Shown here: positions 17,001-24,568 of the stretch, in pieces
Position numbering within the stretch: the stretch's first letter is position 1
Layout of the letters: every line of letters begins with the position of its first letter
Assembly (NCBI GenBank): GCA_964387945.1
Contig: CAYLYX010000007.1
Coordinates: 62,001-126,000, forward strand
Direction of reading: 5' to 3'
DNA from: Parvicella sp964387945
GTDB lineage: Bacteria > Bacteroidota > Bacteroidia > Flavobacteriales_D > Parvicellaceae
Length of the DNA stretch: 64,000 nucleotides
The notes under the pieces: generated by a model
What the model was told of the DNA's origin: nothing
Databases searched by the model: none
What the model saw: only the letters and a program-made list of their open reading frames with translations
Program-made: the position numbers and the translations under genes

Positions 17001-19750
17001 TCATTCTGAGCTGCCATTTCGTTCTCATAAGCCAATTTAGCATCTTCTGCCTCCTTAATCTTTTGATTCGCTAGCGTATTATTGACATCCAAGTCTAATG
17101 CAGCTTGGTAATCACTGATTGCGCTATCAAAATCTTTATCTCCTAGTTTACCATCACCGCTAGAAATCAACTGGTCAAACTTCGCTTGTTGTTGTTCCTC
17201 TGCATTTTTTGCGGCTAAATCTGCCTCGTAAGCAGCCTTCGCGTCTTCCGCTTCCTTGATTTTGGCATTGGCTGTTGCATTATCCACGTCTAAATCTAGC
17301 GCTTGCGTATACTTGTCTATGGCACTATCAAAGTCTTCACTGCCCAACTTCGTATCGCCATCCGCAATGAATTGATCGAACTGCTCTTGATTTGCCGCTT
17401 CTTGATCTGCCTCATTTTTTGCTACCTTGGCATCTTCGGCTTCTTTGATCTTTGCATTAGCAGTAGGGTTGTCAACGCCCAAGTCTAATGCTTCTGTGTA
17501 TTTTGAAATGGCCGCATCAAAATCCTCGCTACCCAACTTATCATTTCCATCTGCAATCAATTGATCGAACTGCTCTTGTTTAGCAGCCGCTGCTGCTGCA
17601 TCTTCTTTTGCGGCTTTAGCATCTTCAGCTTCTTTGATCTTCGCATTGGCAGTAGGGTCATCCACGCCTAAGTCTAATGCCTCGGTGTATTTTGCAATGG
17701 CTGCATCAAAATCCTCACTACCCAATTTTCCGTCACCATCCGCAATGAATTGATCAAATTGTTCTTGCTTAGCAGCGGCTGCTGCTGCATCTTCTTTTGC
17801 TGCTTTGGCATCCTCTGCTTCCTTGATTTTTGCATTAGCAGTAGCGTTATCAACGCCCAAGTCTAATGCCTCAGTGTATTTTGCAATGGCTGCATCAAAA
17901 TCCTCGCTACCCAACTTATCATTTCCATCTGCAATCAATTGATCGAACTGCTCTTGTTTAGCAGCTGCGGCTTCGGCATCTTCTTTTGCTGCTTTAGCAT
18001 CCTCTGCTTCCTTGATTTTTGCATTAGCGGTAGGGTTGTCAACGTCCAAATCTAATGCCTCGGTGTATTTTGCAATGGCTGCGTCAAAATCTTCGCTACC
18101 CAACTTATCATTTCCATCTGCAATCAATTGGTCAAACTGTTCTTGCTTAGCAGCGGCTGCTTCCGCATCTTCTTTCGCGGCCTTAGCATCTTCTGCTTCC
18201 TTGATCTTCGCATTGGCGGTAGCGTTATCAAAACCAGTATTCAAAGCTTCAGTATACTTAGCAATGGCTGCATCAAAATCCTCGCTACCCAACTTATCAT
18301 TTCCGTCTGCAATGAATTGGTCAAACTCTTCTTTCAGCGCTGCAGCAGCTTCGGCATCTTCTTTTGCCTTCTTGGCAGCTTCTGCTTCTTTGATCTTTGA
18401 GTTGGCTGTTGCATTGTCAAAACCGGTATTTAAGGCCTCCGTGTACTTTGCAATGGCAGCGTCAAAATCTTCACTACTTAACTTATCATTTCCATCTGCA
18501 ATCAATTGGTCGAACTCTGCTTTCTTAGCAGCATTAGCTTCTTCTTCTTCCTTCTTTTTCTTCAGTTCCTTTGCCTTAGCCAATTCACTAGAAACCCTAC
18601 TGTCATCCTTAAGCTCTAGAGCTGCAGTATATTTTTCGATTGCTGTATCGTAATCTTCATCCAGCATTCCTTTATCACCTGCTGCAACCAATTCATTAAA
18701 AGCCTGCTCAGCTTCCATTTGCTCTTTGATGATATCCTCACATTCCTTCACTTTTGCAGGAGGCTCTTTTTCATCTGGCTTAATTCCTCCCGCTTCTTGA
18801 TACAATGACTTGGCATAGGCGTAATCCTTATCCGCAAAAGCCTTATTGGCCTCGTCCATCTTTGCGTTGTACTTGGCATCTATTTCTGCTCCTGCAGCTG
18901 CTTCTTTTTGCGCTTTAGCATCTTCGATTTTGGCATCAATCTTCTTGTCATCTGGCATGATGGACTTTGCCTTTTCGTACTTAGCAATGGCCTCATCGTA
19001 ATTCTTTGCGCTCAAAGCACCATCACCAGCGGAAACAGCTTGGTCAAAACTCTTCTTTTGTTCAATTTTTTCCTCAGTAGAAGTTATCTTTCCTGTCACT
19101 CCAGGATCTCCTTGTTTGATTTCTTGCGCTTTTTGATAGCTGCTCAACGCATCGGAATAGTTGCCCGATTCAAAGGCTTTGTCTCCATTTTCCACAAACT
19201 TCTTGAACTCTTCCTCTTCTTTGTTCGCCTCTTCCTCTAATTTTTTGAAGAACTGCTCGTATTTATTCTTCTGGTTTCCAGAATAAGACATATCTGGAGC
19301 GACTCCGCCTGTGGCAGGGTCAATCGCCAATTTACCAATCTGGAAACCGTTAGATACTGGAGAATAATCTACATCCGGCTTCATTCCATCCAACTCAAAA
19401 GGAATGTCTAACGGAATTTCTTGCGGACTATCTTCTTCGTAATATCCTGTTTTGGCATCAATGGCAATGGTCTTACTCAAGTAACCGTCATAGCTCACAG
19501 TCATGGTATATTCAAACCCCATTGGGAGCTCTAAATCAGCGTACTTACCATTGGAAGCTGTAGTAATGGTCTGAAAAGGAGCTCCGTTTTTCTTTACCGT
19601 AATGGTTGCTCCACCCAGCTTTTTTCCGGAAGCTGTTGAGATCCTCCCTTCAATAAAAATAGTAGGCGTATCCTGAGCAGATAACGTCTGAAACGCACCT
19701 GCAACTACTAGAATTACCAGTAACCAACTATATTTTAACAACTTGACCAT
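14063..19750 (-). CDS. Giant secreted TPR/coiled-coil repeat protein
   Basis: 1895 residues. Signal peptide 1-25 (ending LSAQD), then a carboxypeptidase-regulatory-like beta-sandwich (about 28-105) and a conserved linker IGKLAIDPATGG. Residues about 165-1290 are a continuous array of TPR-like units, six of them exactly 63 residues and almost identical (see repeat 17381-18514). Residues about 1300-1810 are very acidic, rich in Asp/Glu/Tyr/Gln, with two 55-residue repeats. A short beta-rich domain (about 1825-1895, with VEITIVRIVVRG) closes the protein. It looks like an extended periplasmic or surface scaffold. The 19887 gene encodes a short version of its N-terminus. No family with known function is recognised. 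Confidence 0.85.
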   Translation of the reverse strand: MVKLLKYSWLLVILVVAGAFQTLSAQDTPTIFIEGRISTASGKKLGGATITVKKNGAPFQTITTASNGKYADLELPMGFEYTMTVSYDGYLSKTIAIDAKTGYYEEDSPQEIPLDIPFELDGMKPDVDYSPVSNGFQIGKLAIDPATGGVAPDMSYSGNQKNKYEQFFKKLEEEANKEEEEFKKFVENGDKAFESGNYSDALSSYQKAQEIKQGDPGVTGKITSTEEKIEQKKSFDQAVSAGDGALSAKNYDEAIAKYEKAKSIMPDDKKIDAKIEDAKAQKEAAAGAEIDAKYNAKMDEANKAFADKDYAYAKSLYQEAGGIKPDEKEPPAKVKECEDIIKEQMEAEQAFNELVAAGDKGMLDEDYDTAIEKYTAALELKDDSRVSSELAKAKELKKKKEEEEANAAKKAEFDQLIADGNDKLSSEDFDAAIAKYTEALNTGFDNATANSKIKEAEAAKKAKEDAEAAAALKEEFDQFIADGNDKLGSEDFDAAIAKYTEALNTGFDNATANAKIKEAEDAKAAKEDAEAAAAKQEQFDQLIADGNDKLGSEDFDAAIAKYTEALDLDVDNPTANAKIKEAEDAKAAKEDAEAAAAKQEQFDQLIADGNDKLGSEDFDAAIAKYTEALDLGVDNATANAKIKEAEDAKAAKEDAAAAAAKQEQFDQFIADGDGKLGSEDFDAAIAKYTEALDLGVDDPTANAKIKEAEDAKAAKEDAAAAAAKQEQFDQLIADGNDKLGSEDFDAAISKYTEALDLGVDNPTANAKIKEAEDAKVAKNEADQEAANQEQFDQFIADGDTKLGSEDFDSAIDKYTQALDLDVDNATANAKIKEAEDAKAAYEADLAAKNAEEQQQAKFDQLISSGDGKLGDKDFDSAISDYQAALDLDVNNTLANQKIKEAEDAKLAYENEMAAQNEAAKQAEFDKFIDAGDGHLSSKAFDMAIGQYESALGLNVDNDLANQKIQEAKDAKAEYESQMAADEAAAAKEKQFNDLIAQGDAAKDAEDWATAKDLYTQAKEVKEDSPIPQQKIDEVNELMKKQLEAEQNVQLQKYLEKGKEITDDGEYDKAIGLYNKAKGLFPGETILDERIEEVKALKKKAEEFNQLIASGDGKLGSESFDGAIADYQQALNLGVDNATAQAKIDEAKAAKQAKLDAANAADEMAEKKAKYQELMNKAKSQKDAEKYQEAIATYTEAKNVLPSENEPQQRIDEINDLLAKLANKNELLEKYQDAIAKADAKRDEAIAAKSDDLAVQAKDLYNEANKIKSDESYPQEQVNKLSNLMEEWANIAANAQYQKIIDKADELFAAKNWDGAEELYGRANDLKPVDPYPPAQLEKIKNARANAGKLDAYNEFVQEGNSLFQEKKYQKAIEAYQGALGEKPGAKYPKDKIAEIQDLMSQASQAQKDKQAKETAIKVDPYYQGEEISMTEEEIEKMWDDVRVDEITDKDGEYDGYKEKVGTETVENAKYQTGKTQTINDKYEEMDQTFADNHQTWDQQRKDVLPEIEDFKEKEKDKLQNYSDDEMSRAYDLDDYYNESEQERAEYDINLDNNREDNIVDMEVYKESQIDINNELVDQGISATYDTHQDYRDRAEEYELFAEDGDKRRKEETVIQMDDYKELQTDITLSNVEESIEKTDAVNEYNVEYHDYLQDFSEDSDNRRQDETVVQMDEYKELQTDITLSNVEESVKKTDEVNEYNVEYQDYLQHFADEMDMPREDNVSAMEIYQDEKMDDYQDDLKTNEERSQQNYLDKDKIKEDQATLMDEESAMVENNMEDMEAYKDQKSDENEALNKDFQDVGYNNSLSMDSVKTQKATMFSDENVDALANQYPEGITEKTFQRTNNLGEVVEITIVRIVVRGNKADEYKKVTSKWNTAYFKNGGIINEYIWDTETN
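14576..14905 (-). repeat. Two 165-bp tandem repeats in the C-terminal half of the giant protein
   Basis: Units begin at the Met codons ending at 14905 and 14740 and encode 55 residues each, both containing YKELQTDITLSNVEES and VNEYNVEY. The protein match is strong while the DNA has drifted, so these repeats are older than the 63-residue array. Confidence 0.85.
17381..18514 (-). repeat. Six exact-length 189-bp tandem repeats (63-residue TPR-like units)
   Basis: The phenylalanine codon opening the FDQ(L/F)IADG motif recurs every 189 bp from 18514, six times with no length change (residues about 413-790). Units share GSEDFDAAIAKYTEAL and TANAKIKEAEDAK with a few substitutions. Further units continue on both sides, for example three at about 16770-17380, with variable length and lower identity. 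The homogeneous core points to recent expansion by unequal crossover. Confidence 0.9.
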
Positions 19751-19886
19751 TTAACTTACAAATGTCGTATTTATTCTTTAAACCTTAAAGTGAGCCATAA
19801 CGAAATTTCTGTAAAGAAGTTTCATCAGGCTGAGCACCCTTGTTTTAAGGGTGGTACACGGCTATAATGAAAAGGTTCAAAAAAAG

Positions 19887-20390
19887 TTACTTTTTTTTCA
19901 GGTGAGTTTCATATTTTTCTTTCTGAGCACTGGAAAACTCAGTATCTACCATTAGTCCTGCCGTAGCCGGATCGATGATTAGCTTCCCTATGTAAAACTC
20001 TTTATCTTTGAGTTCCCTTCTTTTTTTGACTTCTTTATTCTTATGGAGCGAAAAGGGAATGATCATTTCGGTCACTGGTGGAGCATCCTCCTCATAGTAC
20101 CGATCTTTGGCATCAATCACAATCCGCTTAACTACATGACCTTTCATTTTAACTTCTAACACGTAGATCCGTCCCATCTCCATTTCAATGACTTCGTACT
20201 TTCCCAACGAATCGGTTGTTCGGTGTTGCAAAACCATTTCTTGATTCTCATCATAAAGCGTCACTTCTGCCCCAGATAATAGTTGCTCTCCCGAAGTAAC
20301 CTTTCCCTTGATTTCAATCTTGGGTGTATCTCCAGCATACCCCAAACCGAGTAAAAATGCTAGTATAAAAATCGTGATTACTTTTTTCAT
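19887..20390 (-). CDS. Short secreted paralogue of the giant protein's N-terminus
   Basis: 167 residues from the ATG at 20390 (MKKVITIF); an upstream in-frame start adds a poor leader. After the signal peptide comes one carboxypeptidase-regulatory-like domain. Several landmarks are shared with the giant protein at 14063-19750: GKVTSGE/GRISTASG, VIDAKDRYYEEDAP, IPFSL/IPFEL, the linker IGKLIIDPATAG and a final SSAQKEKYE segment. It then ends with THLKKK where the large protein continues into its TPR array. The gene lies directly upstream on the same strand with 136 bp between. It is either a truncated duplicate or an independent partner. Confidence 0.8.
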   Translation of the reverse strand: MKKVITIFILAFLLGLGYAGDTPKIEIKGKVTSGEQLLSGAEVTLYDENQEMVLQHRTTDSLGKYEVIEMEMGRIYVLEVKMKGHVVKRIVIDAKDRYYEEDAPPVTEMIIPFSLHKNKEVKKRRELKDKEFYIGKLIIDPATAGLMVDTEFSSAQKEKYETHLKKK

Positions 20391-20423
20391 ATTTGCTATG
20401 TTTACAATCAAAAGTAATCAATT

Positions 20424-21545
20424 ATGCACAGTTTTTGGGAATATCAGCAATGGTTTAAAGGAATTGATCATTTGGTGATTGGTAGCGGAATAGTTGGCCT
20501 TCAATGCGCTATTTCACTTCGTAAAAAGTATCCCAAAGCAAAAATAACCGTTCTTGAAAGAGGGTATCTACCATCGGGTGCAAGTAGTAAAAATGCTGGT
20601 TTTGCCTGTTTTGGGAGTCCCTCAGAAATATTGGATGACCTCAAAACAAGTTCGCCTGAAGAAGTTGCTCAATTGGTTGAACTGCGTGTAAAAGGGCTGG
20701 AAATTCTTAAAAGTAGTTGTGGGGAAGCTCAAATAGACTTTCTACAATTGGGTAGCCATGAGATCTTCACCAATGAGCAAGACACACTGTATAACACTTG
20801 TGTTAATCGAATTGACGAGCTAAATGAACTCCTTTACTCTATTTTCAAAGCGCCTCTTTTCGAACGGGCTGATGACGCCATTGCAAGATTTGGATTTAAC
20901 CAAGTTAATCACCTGATCAAAAACAACTTAGAAGGGCAGTTGGATACCGGCAAAATGATTCAGCGATTGATTCAATTGGCACGCGCTGCTAACATTGACA
21001 TCATCAATGGTGCAGAAGTTACTAAAATAGAGGATTCAGGAGAAAAAGTAACGCTCGAAATTAATGACAACTACACCTTCCACAGCCGAAGGGTATATGT
21101 TGCCAACAATGGTTTTGCTGCAAAACTCCTTCCACAACTGGACATTCAGCCTGCAAGAGCCCAAGTGATGGTTACTTCTCCTATCGAAAACCTGACAATT
21201 GAAGGGACTTTCCATTTGCTAGAAGGCTACTACTATTTCAGAAACATTGGCAACAGAGTTTTATTCGGTGGAGGTCGAAATCTAGATTTTGAAGGAGAAA
21301 CGACTACCGAACTAACTCTTTCTGAACTCATTCAAAAGGACTTGGAGAAGAAGTTGAGTGAAATCATCCTTCCCGGAGTCTCCTATCACATTGAGCATCG
21401 TTGGGCAGGAGTAATGGGCGTGGGTGAAACCAAAAAGCCAATTGTGACAAGGGTGAGCCCAAACGTTGTCTGTGGTGTAAGAATGGGAGGTATGGGTGTA
21501 GCGATTGGCAGTATAATTGGAGATCAACTAGCCAACCTAAGCTGA
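20424..21545 (+). CDS. FAD-dependent oxidoreductase, DAO family
   Basis: 373 residues of the D-amino-acid oxidase/glycine oxidase fold. The Rossmann dinucleotide motif is VIGSGIVGLQ, followed at the end of beta-2 by ITVLERG, with the FAD-contacting GASSKNAGF. The C-terminus keeps the second FAD motif (VVCGVRMGGMGVAIGS). Substrate is not evident. There is no signal peptide, so it is cytosolic. It starts 33 bp from the divergent small secreted protein gene and overlaps the convergent membrane protein by 9 bp. Confidence 0.88.
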   Translation: MHSFWEYQQWFKGIDHLVIGSGIVGLQCAISLRKKYPKAKITVLERGYLPSGASSKNAGFACFGSPSEILDDLKTSSPEEVAQLVELRVKGLEILKSSCGEAQIDFLQLGSHEIFTNEQDTLYNTCVNRIDELNELLYSIFKAPLFERADDAIARFGFNQVNHLIKNNLEGQLDTGKMIQRLIQLARAANIDIINGAEVTKIEDSGEKVTLEINDNYTFHSRRVYVANNGFAAKLLPQLDIQPARAQVMVTSPIENLTIEGTFHLLEGYYYFRNIGNRVLFGGGRNLDFEGETTTELTLSELIQKDLEKKLSEIILPGVSYHIEHRWAGVMGVGETKKPIVTRVSPNVVCGVRMGGMGVAIGSIIGDQLANLS

Positions 21546-22133
21546 TGCTACCCAGGTGTGCGAGATTTTTTGCATAAAAAACAGTACGATCAATAACTGG
21601 ATTAACAGAGCCACTCTTAAATGATGTACTTGATGCATGTTGTTGATCTCTTTTCGCACAAAAATGGTAACCCCTATCAGCATCAGCAAGATAAAAGTGA
21701 CCTGAACGTAAAAGAAAGGCACTAACCATATTCCCCAAATTAAACTCTGAGATAGGGGTAATGCCCAATCCCAGGTCTTTCGCTCTTTAGATGAATAAAA
21801 CACCACCCAAGCCCAAGCAGTCCAAACTGCGAGCGTTACGAGTAACGCGATTCCGGTTACATTCGGATAGATGCCAAGCGTAAGATCCTTGAGAACCAAT
21901 ACTGGAAGGAGGAGAAAAATAAATGAACCCAACCACTTTTGAATAGATCGCAAAAACATCAGTACACCTGCAATCGGAACAAAAAAATAGGCCATTGGCA
22001 GCGGAACTAAAAACTCGCCTAGTTGCAACCAGTAAATGACTCCGTAGAGAAAATAGGCCACGGCCAAACCTCTTACCATTTTAAGGTCAAAATCAATAGA
22101 ATCGGTTTGAAACAAAAGAGGTGGATGATCCAA
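21537..22133 (-). CDS. Integral membrane protein, unknown family
   Basis: 198 residues with five or six predicted membrane helices (for example GLAVAYFLYGVIYWLQLG, FFVPIAGVLMFL, ALLVTLAVWTAWAWVVFY, VTFILLMLIGVTIFV, ALLIQLLIVLFFM). A short cytosolic N-terminus precedes the first helix. No motif is recognised. Its 3' end overlaps the FAD oxidoreductase gene. Confidence 0.7.
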   Translation of the reverse strand: MDHPPLLFQTDSIDFDLKMVRGLAVAYFLYGVIYWLQLGEFLVPLPMAYFFVPIAGVLMFLRSIQKWLGSFIFLLLPVLVLKDLTLGIYPNVTGIALLVTLAVWTAWAWVVFYSSKERKTWDWALPLSQSLIWGIWLVPFFYVQVTFILLMLIGVTIFVRKEINNMHQVHHLRVALLIQLLIVLFFMQKISHTWVASA

Positions 22134-22169
22134 TATGTCTTCGTGTTCGTCTTTCAGTGGTGCAAGAGT

Positions 22170-22345
22170 TATGTGTTTTGTACTAACGCAAAGATGTTAA
22201 ATTTATGCCGCTAGTGTAACTTTTTTTTCTGAAGTGAGTTATAAAGGTGTAACCTGTTTACGAAGCAAATGGTTTCACTTCGATTATAAGACTGGTTATT
22301 TCTGTAAGGTGGGGAAAACCGATTCGAGATGAATCGGTTTTCTTG
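22170..22345 (+). ncRNA. Candidate small RNA ending in an intrinsic terminator
   Basis: The 311-bp gap 22134-22444 has no gene, yet a strong plus-strand terminator stands at 22315-22350. The only upstream plus-strand gene ends at 21545 behind a convergent gene, so a separate transcript is likely. Complementary segments GAAGTGA near 22230 and TCACTTC near 22277 could pair into an outer stem. A weak promoter (TTG near 22165, TAAATTTA about 17 bp on) would start it near 22205. I cannot assign it to 6S, SRP or another known class. The boundaries are estimates. Confidence 0.35.
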
Positions 22346-22350
22346 TTTTT
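22315..22350 (+). terminator. Strong rho-independent terminator
   Basis: The perfect 11-bp stem AAAACCGATTC / GAATCGGTTTT with a 5-base loop is followed by CTTGTTTTT on the plus strand. It shields the tandem TGA-N6-TCA promoter that begins 10 bp later. Confidence 0.8.
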
Positions 22351-22359
22351 AGTCATATC

Positions 22360-22424
22360 TGACAAAAATCACTTTTTTGCTTGACATCGTTCATTTTCTC
22401 TCGATTCTGTTTGCATCATCTTTG
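22360..22424 (+). promoter_or_regulatory. Tandem CRP/FNR-type sites and -7 box of the 22445 operon
   Basis: Two TGA-N6-TCA elements, at 22360-22371 (N6 = CAAAAA) and 22382-22393 (N6 = CATCGT), start 22 bp apart. A -7 box CATCTTTG lies at 22417-22424, its last G exactly 42 bp after the start of the second element. No TTG occurs at the expected -33 position, which suits an activator-dependent promoter. The same geometry recurs at 26138 and 29418. Confidence 0.65.
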
Positions 22425-22444
22425 CGTCAAGAAATTATTTAACG

Positions 22445-22819
22445 ATGACCGCTAAAGAACATTTATACTACGGATTTGGACAAGTGATTTATTGCTTGTC
22501 GTTTTCTGATGGTGAAATCCAAGAGGAAGAAAAACGAAAACTGGAGTCTATTGTAGAAGACATTGCAGGAGATAATCACTCTTCTGTTATTCAGGTGACG
22601 CACATCATCTTCCAACTTCTGGACAAAGAACAAGTATTTACTCCTCAAGAAATGCTTGAAGAAGGAATCAAAAACATGCGACTGGGTGACCAGTACTTTT
22701 CTGACGAATTGAAAAGTATGTTTCTCAATATTTTGCTTGAAGTGGCTGAAGCTTTTCCTCCTGCCCTTCCGCAGGAAAGAGAGGTCATTAACGAATACAA
22801 AAGAGCATTTAATTACTAA
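22445..22819 (+). CDS. TerB-like small protein, unknown function
   Basis: 124 residues, all helical. The segment FSDGEIQEEEKRKLESIV matches the acidic first helix pair of the TerB-like fold (tellurite-resistance TerB and relatives), in which Asp/Glu residues can bind metal. There is no signal peptide or membrane segment. It is the first gene of an operon of three (next start after 19 bp) behind the tandem CRP/FNR-type sites, so it may respond to oxygen or stress. TerB assignment is by motif and moderately sure. Confidence 0.65.
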   Translation: MTAKEHLYYGFGQVIYCLSFSDGEIQEEEKRKLESIVEDIAGDNHSSVIQVTHIIFQLLDKEQVFTPQEMLEEGIKNMRLGDQYFSDELKSMFLNILLEVAEAFPPALPQEREVINEYKRAFNY

Positions 22820-22838
22820 TTTTTAAAACTACAACGTT

Positions 22839-23165
22839 ATGAACACACAAGAAATAACTCCAAAAATGGCCAAGGATTTATCTAAAAGTACTAGCCATGA
22901 TAAAGCAGAAAGTAACTTCTTTAAATATGCAGAAGAAAACAGATTCGGAATCATCTCCATGTTACTCATATTTGTAGGGTGTTTGGGTGGATTTACCTTG
23001 AGCATGGGTGGTTTACACAGTGACGCTACGCTAATCGGACTTATCGTGACGACTATGGCAACATTGTCTCTAATGTTAGCCGTGCAACCCATGCGATACA
23101 TCATTTATGCTGCAGGAGCGGCTGTTGCTGTTAACCTCATATCACTCATCAGTTTAGCTTTTTAA
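22839..23165 (+). CDS. Small membrane protein, three helices
   Basis: 108 residues. A polar 37-residue N-terminus is followed by three hydrophobic helices (GIISMLLIFVGCLGGFTL, ATLIGLIVTTMATLSLMLAV, YIIYAAGAAVAVNLISLISLAF). No family recognised. It is the middle gene of the 22445-23530 operon; the next start is 2 bp after its stop, so translation may be coupled. Confidence 0.7.
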   Translation: MNTQEITPKMAKDLSKSTSHDKAESNFFKYAEENRFGIISMLLIFVGCLGGFTLSMGGLHSDATLIGLIVTTMATLSLMLAVQPMRYIIYAAGAAVAVNLISLISLAF

Positions 23166-23167
23166 CC

Positions 23168-23530
23168 ATGGCATTTGTACACATAGATAAACAAACTAAA
23201 CTTTCTGACCTACAAAATTGGTTTTCGGAGAGTTTCCCCAACTTGAAAATAGAGTTTTACGATCATGCTCACGATAAAGGAGAGGGAAGTGCCAAGGCTG
23301 AGTTGCTAAAGGATTTAGAAGTATTTGCTTCACCCAATGGCAATCCTGAGGTTGAACTAACGATATTTGATGATTATTCGACCAACTTAGTGGAACATAT
23401 TTTCAGCACTAAACTGCATCTTAATGTTCAGGTCTTTAGAAAAAATGGTAAAAACTGGATCCAAACGATCACTACAGATAACTGGACACTGAAAGAGCAG
23501 ATGGAAAGAGCTCTATTTCATCAGGAGTAA
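23168..23530 (+). CDS. Conserved hypothetical cytosolic protein
   Basis: 120 residues with alternating strands and helices: an N-terminal alpha/beta segment (DLQNWFSESFPNLKIEFYDHAHDKGEG), then VELTIFDDYSTNLVEHIF and LNVQVFRKNGKNWIQT. It ends with a helix (LKEQMERAL). There are no membrane segments or cofactor motifs. It is third in the operon and converges with no spacing on the REC-CRP regulator gene. I recall similar short proteins in other Bacteroidota near stress genes but cannot name the family. Confidence 0.65.
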   Translation: MAFVHIDKQTKLSDLQNWFSESFPNLKIEFYDHAHDKGEGSAKAELLKDLEVFASPNGNPEVELTIFDDYSTNLVEHIFSTKLHLNVQVFRKNGKNWIQTITTDNWTLKEQMERALFHQE

Positions 23531-24565
23531 TTAAAACCTAAGGTTCCTAAGTCCATTGCTATCCTGAATGTAGATTTCATTTTTCTTAATACTGATTAAA
23601 CCTTCTTTTTTGAAGTCAGAAAGCGTCCTAATGACGCTTTCTGCGCTAGTACCCACCATGGCCGCAAGGTCTTCTCGCTGCACCTTAAACACAGTATCAC
23701 TTTCGTTCTTCTTGTAGACATCCTCCAACACACACAGTGCTGTTGCAACTCTCATTCTAACACTATCATAGGCCATCGATATTAACCGATCTTCTCTTTC
23801 CTTTAGCTCATCTGCAAAAATCTGAATCAACGATCCCGCATCTACTACTTGACCTTTAATGTACTTGTGCACATCATCTTTATGAATTTTGATCAACTCT
23901 GTATCTTCCAAGCAACTCACACTTTCTGAGTACTCCCCTCCTTTTAGGATATCCCACATTCCGATGACATCATTCTCCTTGAAAATATCAAAGATGAGTT
24001 CCTTTCCGTCTTCATTGATTCTGAACGTCTTGACTTTTCCAGACACGATGTAATACGAAAAAGAGGCGTAGTCAGATTCACGGTAAACCACATCTCTTTT
24101 TTCAAACTTTACTTTCTTTTTATCCTGAATAACCTGATTGACAAACTCCTGAATGCTTTTGGAATCAAGACTCTCGGCACCTGATTTAATTTGTTTGCTC
24201 GCCTTTTCTAACCTAATTTTAATGGAATTCATGAGGTCTACCTCTTCAAAAGGCTTAGTTAAGTAATCGTCTGCACCCAAGCCCATTCCCTTTCTGAAAT
24301 CAGATTTATCTGCTTTTGCGGTAAGAAATATAAAGGGGATATCTTTTAACTTTTGATTATCAGCCAACAACTGCTTTACACCATAGCCATCTAGCTCTGG
24401 CATCATGATATCGCAAATGATCAAATCGGGCTCTTGGTCTATTGCCTTGCGTACACCCACCTTACCATTCTCTGCTGTCTCCACCGAATATCCCGCTAAC
24501 ATCAATAACTCTGCGGTATTTTCTCTGATTTCGTTGTTATCCTCAATTACTAAAATCTTACTCAT
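23531..24565 (-). CDS. Response regulator with CRP/FNR-type effector (REC-cNMP-HTH fusion)
   Basis: 344 residues. A CheY-like receiver occupies 1-120 with acidic pocket residues ED (8-9), phospho-acceptor Asp52 in ICDIMMPELDG, and LTAKAD carrying the conserved lysine. A short helical linker leads to a cyclic-nucleotide-binding-like beta roll (about 150-250), then a CRP-type winged helix (about 265-344). The recognition helix TSAESVIRTLSD keeps the Glu and Arg spaced as in CRP/FNR, which read TGA half-sites. No Cys cluster for an Fe-S centre is present, so the signal probably arrives by phosphorylation. It is co-transcribed behind the histidine kinase (3 bp gap) and lies among promoters with TGA-N6-TCA sites, its likely targets. 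Confidence 0.92.
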   Translation of the reverse strand: MSKILVIEDNNEIRENTAELLMLAGYSVETAENGKVGVRKAIDQEPDLIICDIMMPELDGYGVKQLLADNQKLKDIPFIFLTAKADKSDFRKGMGLGADDYLTKPFEEVDLMNSIKIRLEKASKQIKSGAESLDSKSIQEFVNQVIQDKKKVKFEKRDVVYRESDYASFSYYIVSGKVKTFRINEDGKELIFDIFKENDVIGMWDILKGGEYSESVSCLEDTELIKIHKDDVHKYIKGQVVDAGSLIQIFADELKEREDRLISMAYDSVRMRVATALCVLEDVYKKNESDTVFKVQREDLAAMVGTSAESVIRTLSDFKKEGLISIKKNEIYIQDSNGLRNLRF

Positions 24566-24568
24566 TAC

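Noticed and set aside
16770..18514. Regularly spaced repeats that could be mistaken for a CRISPR array
   Set aside because: The period is 189 bp, the whole unit is similar and the frame is coding throughout, so it is a protein repeat.
18012..18653. 213-codon plus-strand open frame rich in Ala/Ser
   Set aside because: It is the antisense of the 63-residue tandem repeats; its periodic composition simply mirrors the real gene and it has no leader or neighbours of its own.
19835..19853. Hairpin CACCCTT-GTTTT-AAGGGTG after the short paralogue gene
   Set aside because: No T run follows on either strand, and the stem is only 7 bp; too weak to call a terminator.
22134..22314. Possible tRNA or 6S RNA in the gap
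   Set aside because: No cloverleaf or CCA end is seen, and I cannot match it to a known RNA family by eye; kept only as a low-confidence unassigned RNA.
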